Source: Hepsetus odoe
Lineage: Eukaryota > Chordata > Actinopteri > Characiformes > Hepsetidae
DNA: 64,000 nucleotides
NCBI GenBank assembly: GCA_017165825.1
Contig: CM029366.1
Span: 26,539,862-26,603,861, forward strand
Direction: 5' to 3'
A program made the position numbers and the translations under genes. Below are positions 19,533-30,041 of this stretch, piece by piece. Position 1 is the stretch's first letter. Each line of letters begins with the position of its first letter. The notes under the pieces are model-generated. The model was not told the DNA's origin, ran no database searches, and worked only from the letters and a program-made list of their open reading frames with translations.

Positions 19533-20867
19533 TTCTGCTGTACAGCCCAGTTGTGCTTGAGCTTCAGATGATAGACTAATGACCTGAATTCATAGTTTCT
19601 TCAATTTTGGCAAGTGGTCAAGGCCCTGAAATGCCCAAGGCATTCCCGAACCAACATAAAACCATCACCATGTCTGACGGAGTGCATGATGTTCTCACTG
19701 TGGAACAGTATTTTAGATTTACCCCAGGTACAATGGGATCCATGTCATTCAAATAAATTGCACTTTTTTTTTTTAACTAATAAATGGAAGTAATGAAAGT
19801 AGGTTTTTTAAAAACCTTTGGCTCTGTGGTTGATTGAATGACTGAATGAATCACAAATGGCATGGTGTTGGTGAGTTTTTGTCCTTTTAATAAATCCTAA
19901 GATTATAAATAATGGTTGTTACGTAGGTTGTGTTTGGTTTTACTACTAACGTTTTTAGTTGAGAAATATAACAAATGCTTCCTGAAAACACTGCATATTT
20001 GTGATGTTCCTGCTTTTCTCAATGTATCTTTTTCTTTTACCTCGAACATTGTTCTGTCCCAGACCTACACAAGCTACCCATTTTCCATCCATAAACATTT
20101 TTAGAAAACTTTTGGGCTTTGTCTTTCTTTCAGTAACAAAGCAAGAGCAGCAAAGATGTAGACAGAATCAGTCAGAAATTAATAAAAATGGGGAAGTTGG
20201 GAGGGCTGGACTATGGGTAGGTTTCCTGCTCCAAACAGCTTCCATCTGTGCCTGGAGAATATTCAGTCATGAAAACCACCACAAACAAGGGAACACCCAA
20301 CTAATGACACATACCAGCACAGCAATACACTTTGGAAATCCTCAGACTGGGCTTTGAATTTTTTCATTTATATGTATATTGTTAGGGCCAAATACGAGAG
20401 ATCTCACTAACAGTGGGATATTTTCTTCTATTTTCACTATGGCAACTGTGTTTTGGAAACCATTCAATGTGCATGGCCCGCTGTCAAACTCGAAATGGAA
20501 ATCCAAACATTCAATACTGATGAATGATATTTTGAAAGAAAACCTGCGTTCCTTTCACCTCTGTTGTGGAAGTTTTTTGGCTCTTTTTATTTGCATTCTT
20601 TCAGCACTCGGTCTGCTGGGTCAGGCAGCATTCTTAATGCTTGAAGCAAATTGCTTTGGGCATCCTTCCCGTTGTCATTCATCATTGCTATCCAGAAAAT
20701 TCAGATTCCATATCATGGAAAACAGTTTCCCCACCTTTCTTGAGATTATAAATATCTGATGAAATATGCTGTTAAAATATCAAAACCAACTGTCCAATCA
20801 CAGGTCCGTACCGTCCTTTGTGACTTCATGAAACTTAACACTGAAAAATAAATTCAATTCATGCACA

Positions 20868-21062
20868 CACAAACACACACACACACACATACACAGGAGG
20901 CCCCAGGATCGGCAGGTACAGTCCCCTTCACTGCTCCTCGGGTGCTTTAAATAGTTACCCTATGCTGAACACTGTGTAGGGGTGAAAACAGAGGCTGTGT
21001 TTCGTTGTGTCTCACTGTGTGCTCTTTCACTCTTTCACAATGACAAATAGTCACTTTTCACT
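20868..21062 (+). mobile_element. CA microsatellite and 5'-truncated family A SINE
   Basis: A CA run at 20868-20892, then only the 3' half of the SINE (CCCCTTCACTGCTCCTCGGG … ACAATGACAAATAGTCAC). The tRNA head is missing, as expected for 5' truncation. Confidence 0.7.
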
Positions 21063-21474
21063 TCACACACTAGGAGCAGTGGGCTGCATACCTGCACCCA
21101 AGGGGGGCAGGTGTGGGATTAAGTGCTTTTCCCAAGGATGCGTTTCTGCTGTAGATGTGGGAAAATTTAGTCCTCCACCCCCTTCACCCACACATCTTTC
21201 CTGCCTTTCCTTTAGAACCCACTTTAACATGCATTCATCTACTGCAGTTTTATTAAAAATAAATAAAATAAAATTATTTTGCCACAAAAAGTGCTAAATT
21301 ACTTTATATACATATACACACATATATACATACAAATACAAACCAAGAAATAGTTCTAGAAATTCAAATACTAATCTATTTAATTAGTTTAATGTTAAAG
21401 CTAATGTTTCAGCAGCTTATTTATATATGAAGTCCTTTCTGACTGCTTGATATTATTTATATCAAATATATGAT

Positions 21475-21514
<40 letters not shown>

Positions 21515-21633
21515 TAAATGATATACTTTTTCCCCATTTTGATAGAAAAGTGATATTGTTTCACTGATATTGTGAATATTGTGACTCTGATATCAGCCTT
21601 TAAATGAATTCCAGGTGAAAACACGCACAGAAG

Positions 21634-22008
21634 ATGGAAGTTTGTGTGAGTTTGGGCTCTGATCCACGGACACGTCAAAGGCGGTGGGAGGAGCTGGTAC
21701 CGAGGAGAGACTCTCTCTGGGCCGCGGGAGCGGGAGGGGGAGGGGGAGGGGGAGGGGCTGCTCGAGTAGGAGTCGGGGTGTTTAAAGTCCGTGGACGGAG
21801 ACTTTCTACAACAGGTGGCGAGAGAGGGGACCGCCAGCAGCACCGCTGATACACTCATGGCTGCTCTCTGTCGCTCTTCTCTGAATCGAAACATATGTGG
21901 ACATTTGCAGTCATAGCCAGCTCGGTACCTGCAACAAACCTTCGGTCGCTTCACGCCTGCGCTTCTGCTCCACTGCAGCCGTTCCGACTGAAAGCGCTGG
22001 GAGTGAAG
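21634..22008 (+). promoter_or_regulatory. CD46-like promoter and 5'UTR, GC-rich with G-quadruplex motif
   Basis: GC- and CpG-rich DNA just upstream of the signal-peptide exon, in contrast to the AT-rich surroundings. At 21731-21757 five G-runs are separated by single As, a strong G-quadruplex and Sp1/MAZ-like motif. No clear TATA box. Transcription probably starts near 21800. A 19-codon upstream open frame (21857-21916) precedes the main start. Confidence 0.6.
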
Positions 22009-22072
22009 ATGGGCTCGTGGACGCTGCTGCTGCTGTCCGTCTTTCTGGCGTGTGTTTCTGCGGGAAGAGCCG
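22009..22072 (+). CDS. CD46-like exon 1, signal peptide
   Basis: Encodes MGSWTLLLLSVFLACVSAGR, a typical hydrophobic signal, then a GTAAGT donor in phase 1. An in-frame ATG at 21895 would add 38 residues before the signal. I prefer 22009 because the signal starts right there. Confidence 0.85.
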
Positions 22073-22386
22073 GTAAGTGGCGTGACTCGGTCGCTCAGCC
22101 CTTCAGGAGTCGGTGTTTTTTCCCGATAATCTTTTTCGATGTCGTTTATCGGTCGGTTTTAAGTCCTGTTGGGTTGGGAAGACTAAAGCTCAAACTCTGC
22201 TCGTATCGTACACAATGACTCGCTTTGCAAATGAACCGACTCCCGTTAACTTCAGTGTTTGGGCCAAACAGCGAAAAGCACAGCTAGCTTCAGTAGCTTA
22301 GCTCCGACTGTAATGACCTCTAGCTCCATTTAATTTCTCAAGACTGAGTTGAGAGAGAGAGAGAGAGTGAGTGAGTGAGTGAGTGA

Positions 22387-22452
<66 letters not shown>

Positions 22453-25400
22453 CTGTTCTCTTTGTGAGGACCTCACAACGCCCCGTAAAGAACGGAACAA
22501 TCAGTAAGTGAGGACATTTGTCTGCAGTTGTCCTCCCAAATGTTACTTTTTAAACCAGACAGATTATTTTTGTGTTGTGAAGGGTTAAATGTAGGTGGGG
22601 ATGTAGTGTTTACAGTTTTATCAAAGTAAACAGAAATATCTTACAAAAATCTTACAAAAGTGTATGTTTGTGTCTTCTTGTATGTGTCTTGAACAGCAGA
22701 GTGCCAGAAGCCTATCCTGACGAGTTCAGTGGTGTTAACTGATGATGCTATTCTGAAGAATAACTTCCCAGATGGGTCTTTTATCTCCCTTGAATGTGCC
22801 GATGGATTTGAGGTGGTCAACGGGTCAGACAGAATCAAATGCACGGATGGGAAGTGGAGTGAGACGGAGCTGAAATGCAAAAGTAATAGCCTTACTTATT
22901 GTGGTCTGATGCATAAACACTCCTAGGGACATGTGCAAGATTGGAATGAGACATGATGATTAAAATGTTAGAAGTGGTTATGGAGATATTGGCTGTTGCT
23001 GGGAATATGTTTGGTTAGTTTTGAGCTAAGCATTTACCCTAAAACGCATTGTTTTAGGCCATTCAATGAGAGCCATATGTGTGGGGTGTTGCAGGTGATC
23101 AGATCCAAAGAAAGCATAACTTGTCTTTTGATTCCTCTCACCAGATAAAATGTGAGGCAGTAAGCTTCTTTGAGCTGTTTCGCATCGAAACACTTTGAAT
23201 AGTTTTGTAAACTATTCCATGTTTCTGCTCTTTTAACCATGCAAAAGTTTTTAAAACAATCTTAACACTCAGAAAACTGAACTATGGTTTTTAGTTCAAT
23301 AACATCATTTTGCTTCCCCTTTATGAATCCTTTCATTTTTTTCCTCACCTTTCTTTCAGAGAAAGACTGTGGTCAGCCTAGGCCTTCACCCAATGTGCAG
23401 TATACGATATCAACTGGAACATTGCTTGGAGACCACATCAAACCATTTTGTGAAAAGGGGTGAGCATTTTCTGATTTTGTAGTGTTAAGTATAATTAAGT
23501 TAATTTCTAATAACAAACATGCAAAACAATTTGTCTATAAATGTTAACCCTTTATGTACTTCCTTTTTGCAGATATTATCTTGAGGGCTCAAGCTATAGG
23601 CAGTGTCTTGCAACTGGTTGGAGTGGGAGGGTAAAGTGTAAACGTAAGAAACCCTAAACTGTAGTTGGGATATATAAGACAATAATAACTTGACCATTTT
23701 TAGAATCACTATTTCAGGATTCACTATATATTTCAGGATGCATTTAATTGTTTCAGTTATTTTATATTTTGGGCACCGGTGGCCTAGTGGTTAGGGAGTT
23801 GGCCCTGGATCTGAATATTGTGGGTTCAATTCCCTCACCAGTAGATTGCCCTGAGGTACCCCTGAGCAAGGTACTGTCCCCGTCACTGCTTTCCGGGTGC
23901 TTTCAATAGCTGCCCCCTGCTGCACATGTGTATAGGTAAAACGCAGAAGTTTAATTTCATTGTGCTGTGCTGCGTTTCACAATGACAAGGGTTGTCACTT
24001 TCACTTTTTTCCCACTTTAATTTATTTTCATTTATAGTTACTTTAAGTTAATTTACTTTTGTTCATATTATAGAAAATAAACTGTCTAGAAAACAGCTGG
24101 GGGAAGGAAAAAACAAAAAACAGGCTGACAGCCAATTAGTAAAATATTGCAATACAGTGTGTTTGCAGCAAGGATCATCATTAATATTTGTAATCTTTTT
24201 TTTATTAGCAATAATGTGTTCGGAGCCTCCTGAAATTCCCAATGGCTGGCCAAGCATGGGAGCAGACAAGGAAATCACATTTAACGAAACCATTGTGTAC
24301 TCCTGTGATCCCAACTACACTCTTGTAGGCAATGGAGCCATTTTTTGTCAAGAAAATGGGACATACAGTTTACCACTCCCTGAGTGCAAAGGTGAGTAAC
24401 AAGCATTTCATTTGTGTAGATTTACAGATATTCTATATGCTACTTTACATTCAAGTGGATTTTGATTTTTAGCTGGAAGGCTTTTCCCTTCATTTCTTAA
24501 GTTAAAGTCCACGTTCAATCATATTTGAATTACTTTTTTCCAGTTAGCTCGTCTTATGCAATATCCCTAAAATATTCAAGGCAAAATTCTCCTACTTCTT
24601 TTCATAGTGACTGAGCATAGAAAACTGCAATATAAAATCAAAGATTCCTGTAAAACTGCATTTTATCTTTAGACAATTTACCTTTGTAATTTTAGAAAAA
24701 AAAGCTATGGTATTAAATTACTTGTGTAATTTTTTTGGTTAGCCTAAATTTATTTATTTTTTTTTTTACCTCCATTCCTGGATTTCAGGTCTGGGATAAT
24801 AAACCACTTACCATTACTAGTACTAAAAGCTCCTCTCTGGAAAATTTTGATATTAAATCAATTAACGTAGTCATGAAAAATTAAATGGAGCTAACAGTCA
24901 TTAGAGTTGGAGCTAAGCTAGTTAAGCTAGCTGTGCGCTTTTGCTGTTTGTCCCAAACATTAAAGTTAACGGGAGCCAGCTAATTTACAAAGCGAGTTAT
25001 TATGTATGATACGAGCAGAGTTTGAGCTTTGAAAGTCTCAAAGATACTCAATGGGAGGCTCTCCCAAAATTGTGTGTGAAGAGCATGACTGGTCAGAACA
25101 TCCGGAATGCATTAAGCTTTGCCTGTATAATGTGTTGTTTGTGTGTATGAACTTTTTTTAGCTTAATATTTATTGTCCAGGCAATGAAAAAGGAACCCTG
25201 CATTATCTCCAGAGCAAGTGAGTATACAGTTGAGGCCAAAATTATTAGCCCCCCCCCCCCCCCTTATGAAATTAGACAACACTCTTGATTTCTCCATGAA
25301 AATGACCATTAACAAGTGTTTATTTTGGAAACAAATACACTATTAAAAAACAATGTCCACTAAGTTTAATTAGGATATTTTATTGATACAGAGTTGGAAC

Positions 25401-28400
25401 AAGAAAGGGCAAAAATGAGACATCCAAAACTATTAGCCACCTGGCCATTAATAGTCAATAGTGTACCCTTTCTGAGCCACAACTGACTACAATCTGTTAC
25501 AGTAGTTCTTTACTAGGTTGGCGCAGGTCTCCTCAGGGATTCTGGCCCATTCTTCCACTGTGCGGGCCACTCCAGGATCTTGGTTTTGGTATACTTGAGG
25601 AATTGTTGGACTAATTTCGATGTATGCTTTGGGTCATTGTCTTGTTGGATTACCCAGCGACAACCTAAGCCTAGACTACGAGCAGATTTCTGCAAATTCT
25701 CCCACAAAATGTCAACATAATTTTCTTTTTTCATGATGCCATACACCTGAACAAGGCTCCCTGTGCCTGATGCTGCAAAACAGTCCCACAGCATGATGCT
25801 CCCACCAGCATATTTAACTCTGGGAACTGTGTTCCTAGGGTTGAAGGTCTCTCCCTTTCTTCGCCAAACATAAGCAACATCCATGTGCCCAAACAGTTCC
25901 AGTTTAGTCTCATCAGACCAAAGCACAGACTTCCAAAACTCATCTTTACCTTTCAAATGTTCACGGGCAAATGGGCAGTTGGGCTGTGATGTGCCGCTCT
26001 TTGAGTAAAGTCCCTTCTGGGACGATGGCCCTGAAGCCCACCATGATGAAGAATCCTCACGACTGTGTTCCTTGAAACATCAACTCCAGAAGAGGCCAGG
26101 TCGGCAACAATCATCTTGGCAGATGTCTGGCGCTCCTTGCTGACATGTCTGACCATTTTCCTCTCCAGAGCTCTTGAAATCTTGCGCTTATGGCCATGGC
26201 CAGGTTTTTCTTACAGAATTTGTCTCCTTGGCAATGATGCAATGTACAGCAGTTCTAGACACTGTGAATTGCTTGGAGATGGCAGCGTAGCCTTCCGCCT
26301 TATCATGAGCCTCTACTATCTACTTTCTGAGCTCCAGACTGATTTCCTTTGTCTTTGGCATGGTGAGTAACAGTAGTCCCTCACATGTGTTCAGGTGCCC
26401 TGTTCCCTGGGGTCTTTTTATGCTGATTGATTGCTGTTAGGAAACCAATTGACTGGTGTGGTTGTGGTTTCAAAGCTGATTGCTTTCAAAACACATCTAT
26501 AGTAATTAACCAAACATTCACACAGGGCTAATATTTTTTACCACCATTTTTACTATATTTTATATAAAGCAAGTCTAAAAATGTGTTTTATATTACAAAA
26601 TGTACCAAAAGCTACTAAATAGCACTGGTGAATGTTTGCTTATATCAAGTTTCATCAATGCTGCAAACATTGGGAAGAAGTTTAGAAAAATGTTCCATAA
26701 TTCCTGGGGGGCTAATCATTTTGGCCTCAACTGTAAAAAAATTTAAAAAAAAATAATAAAAAAAAAATAAGTGAGGGACCGAGAGCTTGAGTGTGCGATC
26801 ATATTTACAAAATTACCCAGTACAGTAAAAATGATGACTAATTCTGGCAATGTGTAACTGTACTTAAACAAGTAATTCTGCATTTCTGGAAGAAGCAATT
26901 ATCGTTTTTTTTTTTTTTTTTTTTATTCTTACAGCTGATCTTTCAGATCAGTGCACAAAAATACAGATTTGCTTAAACCACAAACCCCAAGTTGAATGTA
27001 CTGTCACCTGATAATAAATGATGCTTTGCTTACAGAAATCACAACACCAAACAGTATTTTGAAGATGACAGAAGCAACAGCCTATGTGACAAGTAATCAC
27101 ACAGTCACTAATAATCCCATCCACATTAACACCACCGCTGCCCGATCTGACACACAAGGTGAATATTGAAGCTATTAACCACCAACCCCCTCCTTTAAAA
27201 AAAAAAAAAAAAAAAAGTATTTATTTTTATTTATTAATGCAGTAACCAAACTTGAAAGATCAACATTCAAGTCATAGTTTCTGTGAAGGTTAAAATTGTA
27301 TGAAATTATTGACCATACTTTTTGCCTTTATCAATCATCAATAACATTTAAATCACCTATCCATCTCAAGATGCACTGTGCTATTATCGTTACTTGTTTT
27401 AAGCAGGACAGTTACAGTCATGTGAAAAATTAGGACATCCCATGAAAGCCTGTGTGTTTTAGTAACATTCTTGGACACAGATATTTAATCTCAATTTAAC
27501 AATACTGGGAGATTCAAGTAATGTAACTAAGAGTAAATAGAAAAGAATACTTTTCAAAATCTACTGTAAAATGTAAATCCTATCTCTGCGTAAAGAATTT
27601 TACAATGAAGTGTGAGGTAAACTTTCCTCAGACCGATGTAGCATCTACCAGTCTCCCACAAGAAGTGTCTTACTGTGGTTATTTTTAGCCAAAGGGGGTA
27701 ACACTAGCTCTGAGGGGGAGCTAGTAAATCAAGGTTTATTTTTGTTTACCTGCAATTAAATCACTTTCTTTTCTAGAGATAAATAAAAACAAGATTAAAC
27801 ATTGGTGTGTGGAAAATTTTTATTAATAAAGAACTCAATTAATGGGAAATCCTAATTTTTTCACATGACTGTATTCAATCATTTTTTGTGGTACATGTGT
27901 TGAATTGGCCTCAGGTAAGGCACATGTACCAACAACTCCAACTCCCTGGTGTATGTGTTCATTACCGGTGTGTCTGGGAAGAGTTAGATGCAGGGAACAA
28001 ATTTAATGCTCACTTTTTTTGCAAACTGCCAACTAATGCATTTGCCTAAGAGTAATTTTTATTAAATTTACAACAGTCTTGTTAGTTTTTTTCCCCCCAG
28101 CATCACTGGGAAGTTACGGTTTCTAGTTAACCATTTTGATGGAAGACCCTTTTGAGCACTGATTTATAATTTCCAGGGACCACAGAATTGGGTGTACAGA
28201 ATTGGGACCACATTTGGGTGTACTTTGTGGTTATTGCAGTATTCATCATAGGTGAGTCCCCTGTTCTCCTTTTCAGAATGTGTTCAAAACATGAAAAGCT
28301 ATGCTATATGGGTTGGACTGGTGCTGATAAAGTCAAGAAGCAGAGCTTGGGATAGCAGAGCTAAAGATGCTGAGATTTTTGTTGGGTTTGAGGAGAATAG

Positions 28401-29154
28401 ACAGGAATCGAAATGAGTATATTAGAGGGACAGTCCAGGTTTGACATTTTGGAGACAAAGTTAGAGATGCACGATTGAGAATTTGCACGGATGCTGTTCA
28501 AAACTGATCTGTGTCAACACCTAATGGAAGTAGCTGAAAGCAGGAAAAAAGTGTAAAAAAAAAAAAATAATAATAATTTGGTGTTAAATTGCTATTATAA
28601 ACATTCTTTTAGATTTACTGATCTTATTTTAAACCCCCAAAAATATGAGCATTAGTATAAACTCTTGAACTTTTTTCCCCACAAGTTTAGTTTCAGAGAA
28701 GACTGTATTTGCCTTAACTATTTTAAGGCTGTACTCCTAGATCTTAATTCCAGTTTATAATCTCCTAAATAAATATATTTTTTTTAAATGTTTAAAGCAA
28801 TGCAATTAGTTTTAGCACCACCTGTTTTTGCATAGCCCCCCCCCCCCCTTCAGCAAATAGTCACTGGACCTTGTGTGGTAATACAATGGTTATATTAATA
28901 TTTAAAAGCAAATGTCTCACTTCTTTTAACAGTTGCTGTGGGTGTCATTGTTTATCGGTACTCAAAACGCAAAGGGTAAGCACGTTATCTCTTGCATTAT
29001 GTGGCTTTAATAATCTGTGATGATGCATGAGCTGCAGTTTTTCAGGAATGAAGTAGTGCTACTGACCATCCTATTACTTCCTTTCACTTGAATCACTAAT
29101 TTCTTTGTTCTTTTCTGAACTTTATTCCCTAGACATACAAGAGTTACTTACTAA
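22009..29154 (+). CDS. Membrane complement regulator, CD46/CD55-like (three sushi domains)
   Basis: Predicted type I membrane protein that restrains complement on host cells. Exons: 22009-22072, 22697-22882, 23360-23459, 23573-23643, 24209-24391, 27036-27158, 28177-28251, 28933-28975, 29133-29154. They encode 288 residues in one frame. Layout: signal peptide 1-21; sushi 1 (Cys24-Cys82), sushi 2 (Cys87-Cys139, split over two exons), sushi 3 (Cys144-Cys200), each with four Cys and a conserved Trp or aromatic; Ser/Thr/Asn stalk 203-250; transmembrane helix about 255-275; basic stop-transfer YSKRK; short tail. N-glycosylation sequons occur in sushi 1 and 3 and the stalk. The phase-2 split inside sushi 2 is a trait of the RCA gene family. 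Position beside miR-29b and cd34 matches human CD46. Mammalian CD46 has four sushi domains. Orthology is inferred, so no symbol is given. Confidence 0.88.
22181..22338 (+). repeat. Inverted repeat, left arm (CD46-like intron 1)
   Basis: About 155 bp whose reverse complement recurs at 24872-25038 with roughly 80 percent identity by eye. Shared blocks include GATACGAGCAGAGTTTGAGC and AAGTTAACGGGAG in the right arm. Confidence 0.85.
22361..22452. repeat. GA/GAGT/GT compound microsatellite
   Basis: GAGA, then GAGT, then a GT run of about 70 bp, in intron 1 of the CD46-like gene. Confidence 0.95.
22697..22882 (+). CDS. CD46-like exon 2, sushi domain 1
   Basis: Complete sushi module: ECQKP, a second Cys in SLECADGFEV, third in RIKC, DGKW Trp, fourth in ELKC. 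Sequon NGS. Phase 1 at both ends, which is normal for one-exon sushi domains. The acceptor is a tandem CAGCAG, so Ala may be included or skipped. Confidence 0.92.
23360..23459 (+). CDS. CD46-like exon 3, first half of sushi 2
   Basis: Encodes KKDCGQPRPSPNVQYTIS and the second Cys (PFCEKG), then stops in phase 2 within a Gly codon before GTGAGC. Confidence 0.9.
23573..23643 (+). CDS. CD46-like exon 4, second half of sushi 2
   Basis: Encodes GYYLEGSSYRQCLATGW and RVKCK, giving the last two Cys and the Trp of sushi 2. Donor GTAAG, phase 1. The intron between the two halves is only 113 bp. Confidence 0.9.
23770..24008 (+). mobile_element. tRNA-derived SINE (family A) in CD46-like intron
   Basis: GGGCACCGGTGGCCTAGTGG head, GGGTTCAATTCCC, GAGCAAGGTACTGTCCCCG, CTGCCCCCTGCTGCA core and ACAATGACAAGGGTTGTC tail. 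It lies between exons 4 and 5, same strand as the gene. Confidence 0.88.
24209..24391 (+). CDS. CD46-like exon 5, sushi domain 3
   Basis: Complete module: MCSEPPEIPNGWPSMG, VYSCDPNYTLVGNG, AIFC, LPECK. Three sequons (NET, NYT, NGT). The expected Trp before the last Cys is replaced by TYSLPLPEC, a small departure from the consensus. Confidence 0.92.
24872..25038 (-). repeat. Inverted repeat, right arm (CD46-like intron 5)
   Basis: Reverse-complement partner of 22181-22338. The two arms enclose exons 2-5, meaning all sushi coding sequence. Confidence 0.85.
25225..26735 (-). mobile_element. Tc1-like transposon in CD46-like intron 5, minus strand
   Basis: Inverted termini TACAGTTGAGGCCAAAATTA (left) and the near-perfect complement TTTGGCCTCAACTGTA (right), flanked by TA as expected for Tc1/mariner insertion. 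Total 1.5 kb, full length. The left terminus is interrupted by a C run. The transposase inside reads antisense to the host gene. Confidence 0.9.
25513..26156 (-). pseudogene. Tc1-like transposase, disrupted
   Basis: Two minus-strand frames. The upstream piece (26156-25953) carries the second DNA-binding helix-turn-helix region (RNTVVRILHHGGLQGHRPRR). The downstream piece (25956-25513) carries the catalytic core with WSDETKLELFG, AGGSIMLWDCF, and QQDNDPKHTSK as the second catalytic Asp block. A frameshift near 25955 separates them, and the start region beyond 26156 is also broken. Recent but probably inactive. Confidence 0.85.
27036..27158 (+). CDS. CD46-like exon 6, Ser/Thr/Asn-rich stalk
   Basis: 40 codons with many Thr, Ser and Asn (TEATAYVTSNHTVTNNP) and sequons NHT and NTT. 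It corresponds to the STP stalk of CD46/CD55 that holds the sushi domains away from the membrane. Phase 1 at both ends, so it can be skipped without frameshift. Confidence 0.85.
27413..27873. mobile_element. Nonautonomous DNA transposon (MITE) with inverted termini
   Basis: The left end TACAGTCATGTGAAAAATTA and right end TAATTTTTTCACATGACTGT are complements of about 27 bp. Length 461 bp, no coding sequence. TA-type termini suggest Tc1/mariner mobilisation. In an intron of the CD46-like gene. Confidence 0.85.
28177..28251 (+). CDS. CD46-like exon 7, juxtamembrane and start of transmembrane helix
   Basis: Encodes TTELGVQNWDHIWVYFVVIA and FII. The hydrophobic helix begins around IWVYF. Phase 1 in and out. 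Confidence 0.9.
   Translation, partial: GPQNWVYRIGTTFGCTLWLLQYSS
28933..28975 (+). CDS. CD46-like exon 8, end of transmembrane helix
   Basis: Encodes VAVGVIVYRYSKRK, finishing the helix and giving a basic stop-transfer signal. Ends in phase 2 (GG) before GTAAGC, which both tail exons accept. Confidence 0.9.
29133..29154 (+). CDS. CD46-like tail exon 1 (short tail)
   Basis: After a TTCCCTAG acceptor, the frame encodes GHTRVTY then TAA, a seven-residue tail. Total protein 288 residues. Confidence 0.65.
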
Positions 29155-29980
29155 ATGAGTCAAGTAACAAGCAGGGTATGCTGTTCATTGTAAAATTAGC
29201 CAGATGTTTCTATAGATTTTTTTTTTTTTAATATCATTGTATTATTTTTCAAAAAACAGGAAAGACAGGAAACTACTGTAGCCCTTTGCAATTTTGCTCT
29301 TCCTGATATTTAGTAAGAGCGGAAGTCCAAATTTGAAATATTTTAACAAACAGCTTAAGGAGGGGGTTGTTAGAAAATACCAGAAGATGTTTGTTTAATA
29401 TACTATGAAAGAATGCTAGATGTCTGTCTTTTACAGTTGTAGAGTTGGAAATGGATTTCTGCTAAACCCTGTAACAAAGTTTTTGTGGTTGTGGTGGAGT
29501 AATTTGATCACGGTTCTTCATGGTTATCTTTGCAGCTTTATTATTACTGGACATTTACAATTCATTGCTTTGAGTATGTTTGGCTGTAATCATGTTGAGT
29601 TGGATGGAAAAAATAGTTAGGTTTTTATATATAAAATTTACAGAGCATTATGCAAAAATGCTGTACTAATTTACATTGGAGGAAGAATGTGATGGAATTC
29701 AACTGTGTTATTGTAAGATGTTACAGTGATGGGAAGTGGCTGTGACTAAGTAAGCAGATAAAGGTTTTAATGAAATATGAAAACAAAAGAACAGCTTTAT
29801 CTCAAAAGAATGTAAGCATGTGGTGGAATGCTAGCAGTGTTATTAAATTTAAAACTTTTTTTGCAGTACTGGCTTTACAAATTTTTTGTTATCCAGCATG
29901 GCAGCTGCATCAGTTATCACAAACTATTAAAACTAAACAGATTTACAATGTTGACTTTCTTATCTGACCTTGATGCATAG

Positions 29981-30041
29981 GTCATATGCCACTGGAGAAC
30001 CATCAATAAAAAAAGATGGAAAAAATCTACCACTCATCTAA
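29981..30041 (+). CDS. CD46-like alternative tail exon 2
   Basis: A TGATGCATAG acceptor joins exon 8 in phase 2 and gives SYATGEPSIKKDGKNLPLI then TAA (301-residue isoform). A donor-like GGTATCTG follows the stop at once. It contains a Tyr (SYATGEP) and a Lys-rich stretch. Human CD46 likewise has two alternative tails. Confidence 0.55.

Larger units (their letters stand above)
14791..21633. other. Intergenic region between magi3 and the CD46-like gene
   Basis: No exon with splice consensus and a recognisable product. It holds SINEs, a tRNA-Gly relic, a CA run at 20868-20892 and a TA run at 21480-21505. The longest open frame, 20379-20759 (126 codons), has no recognisable domain and no splice or promoter context. 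Confidence 0.7.

Noticed and set aside
20379..20759. 126-codon plus-strand frame with a hydrophobic stretch
   Set aside because: No splice sites, promoter or recognisable domain. Length is within chance for 64 kb.
21457..21954. 165-codon minus-strand frame at the CD46-like promoter
   Set aside because: Product is low complexity from the G-run and TA repeat, antisense to the 5'UTR.
21895..22008. Upstream in-frame ATG adding 38 residues to the CD46-like protein
   Set aside because: It would bury the signal peptide. The ATG at 22009 directly begins a typical signal.
28810..28830. TAGCACCACCTGTTTTT, seed-like match in a CD46-like intron
   Set aside because: Diverges from miR-29 after the seed, with no hairpin partner.
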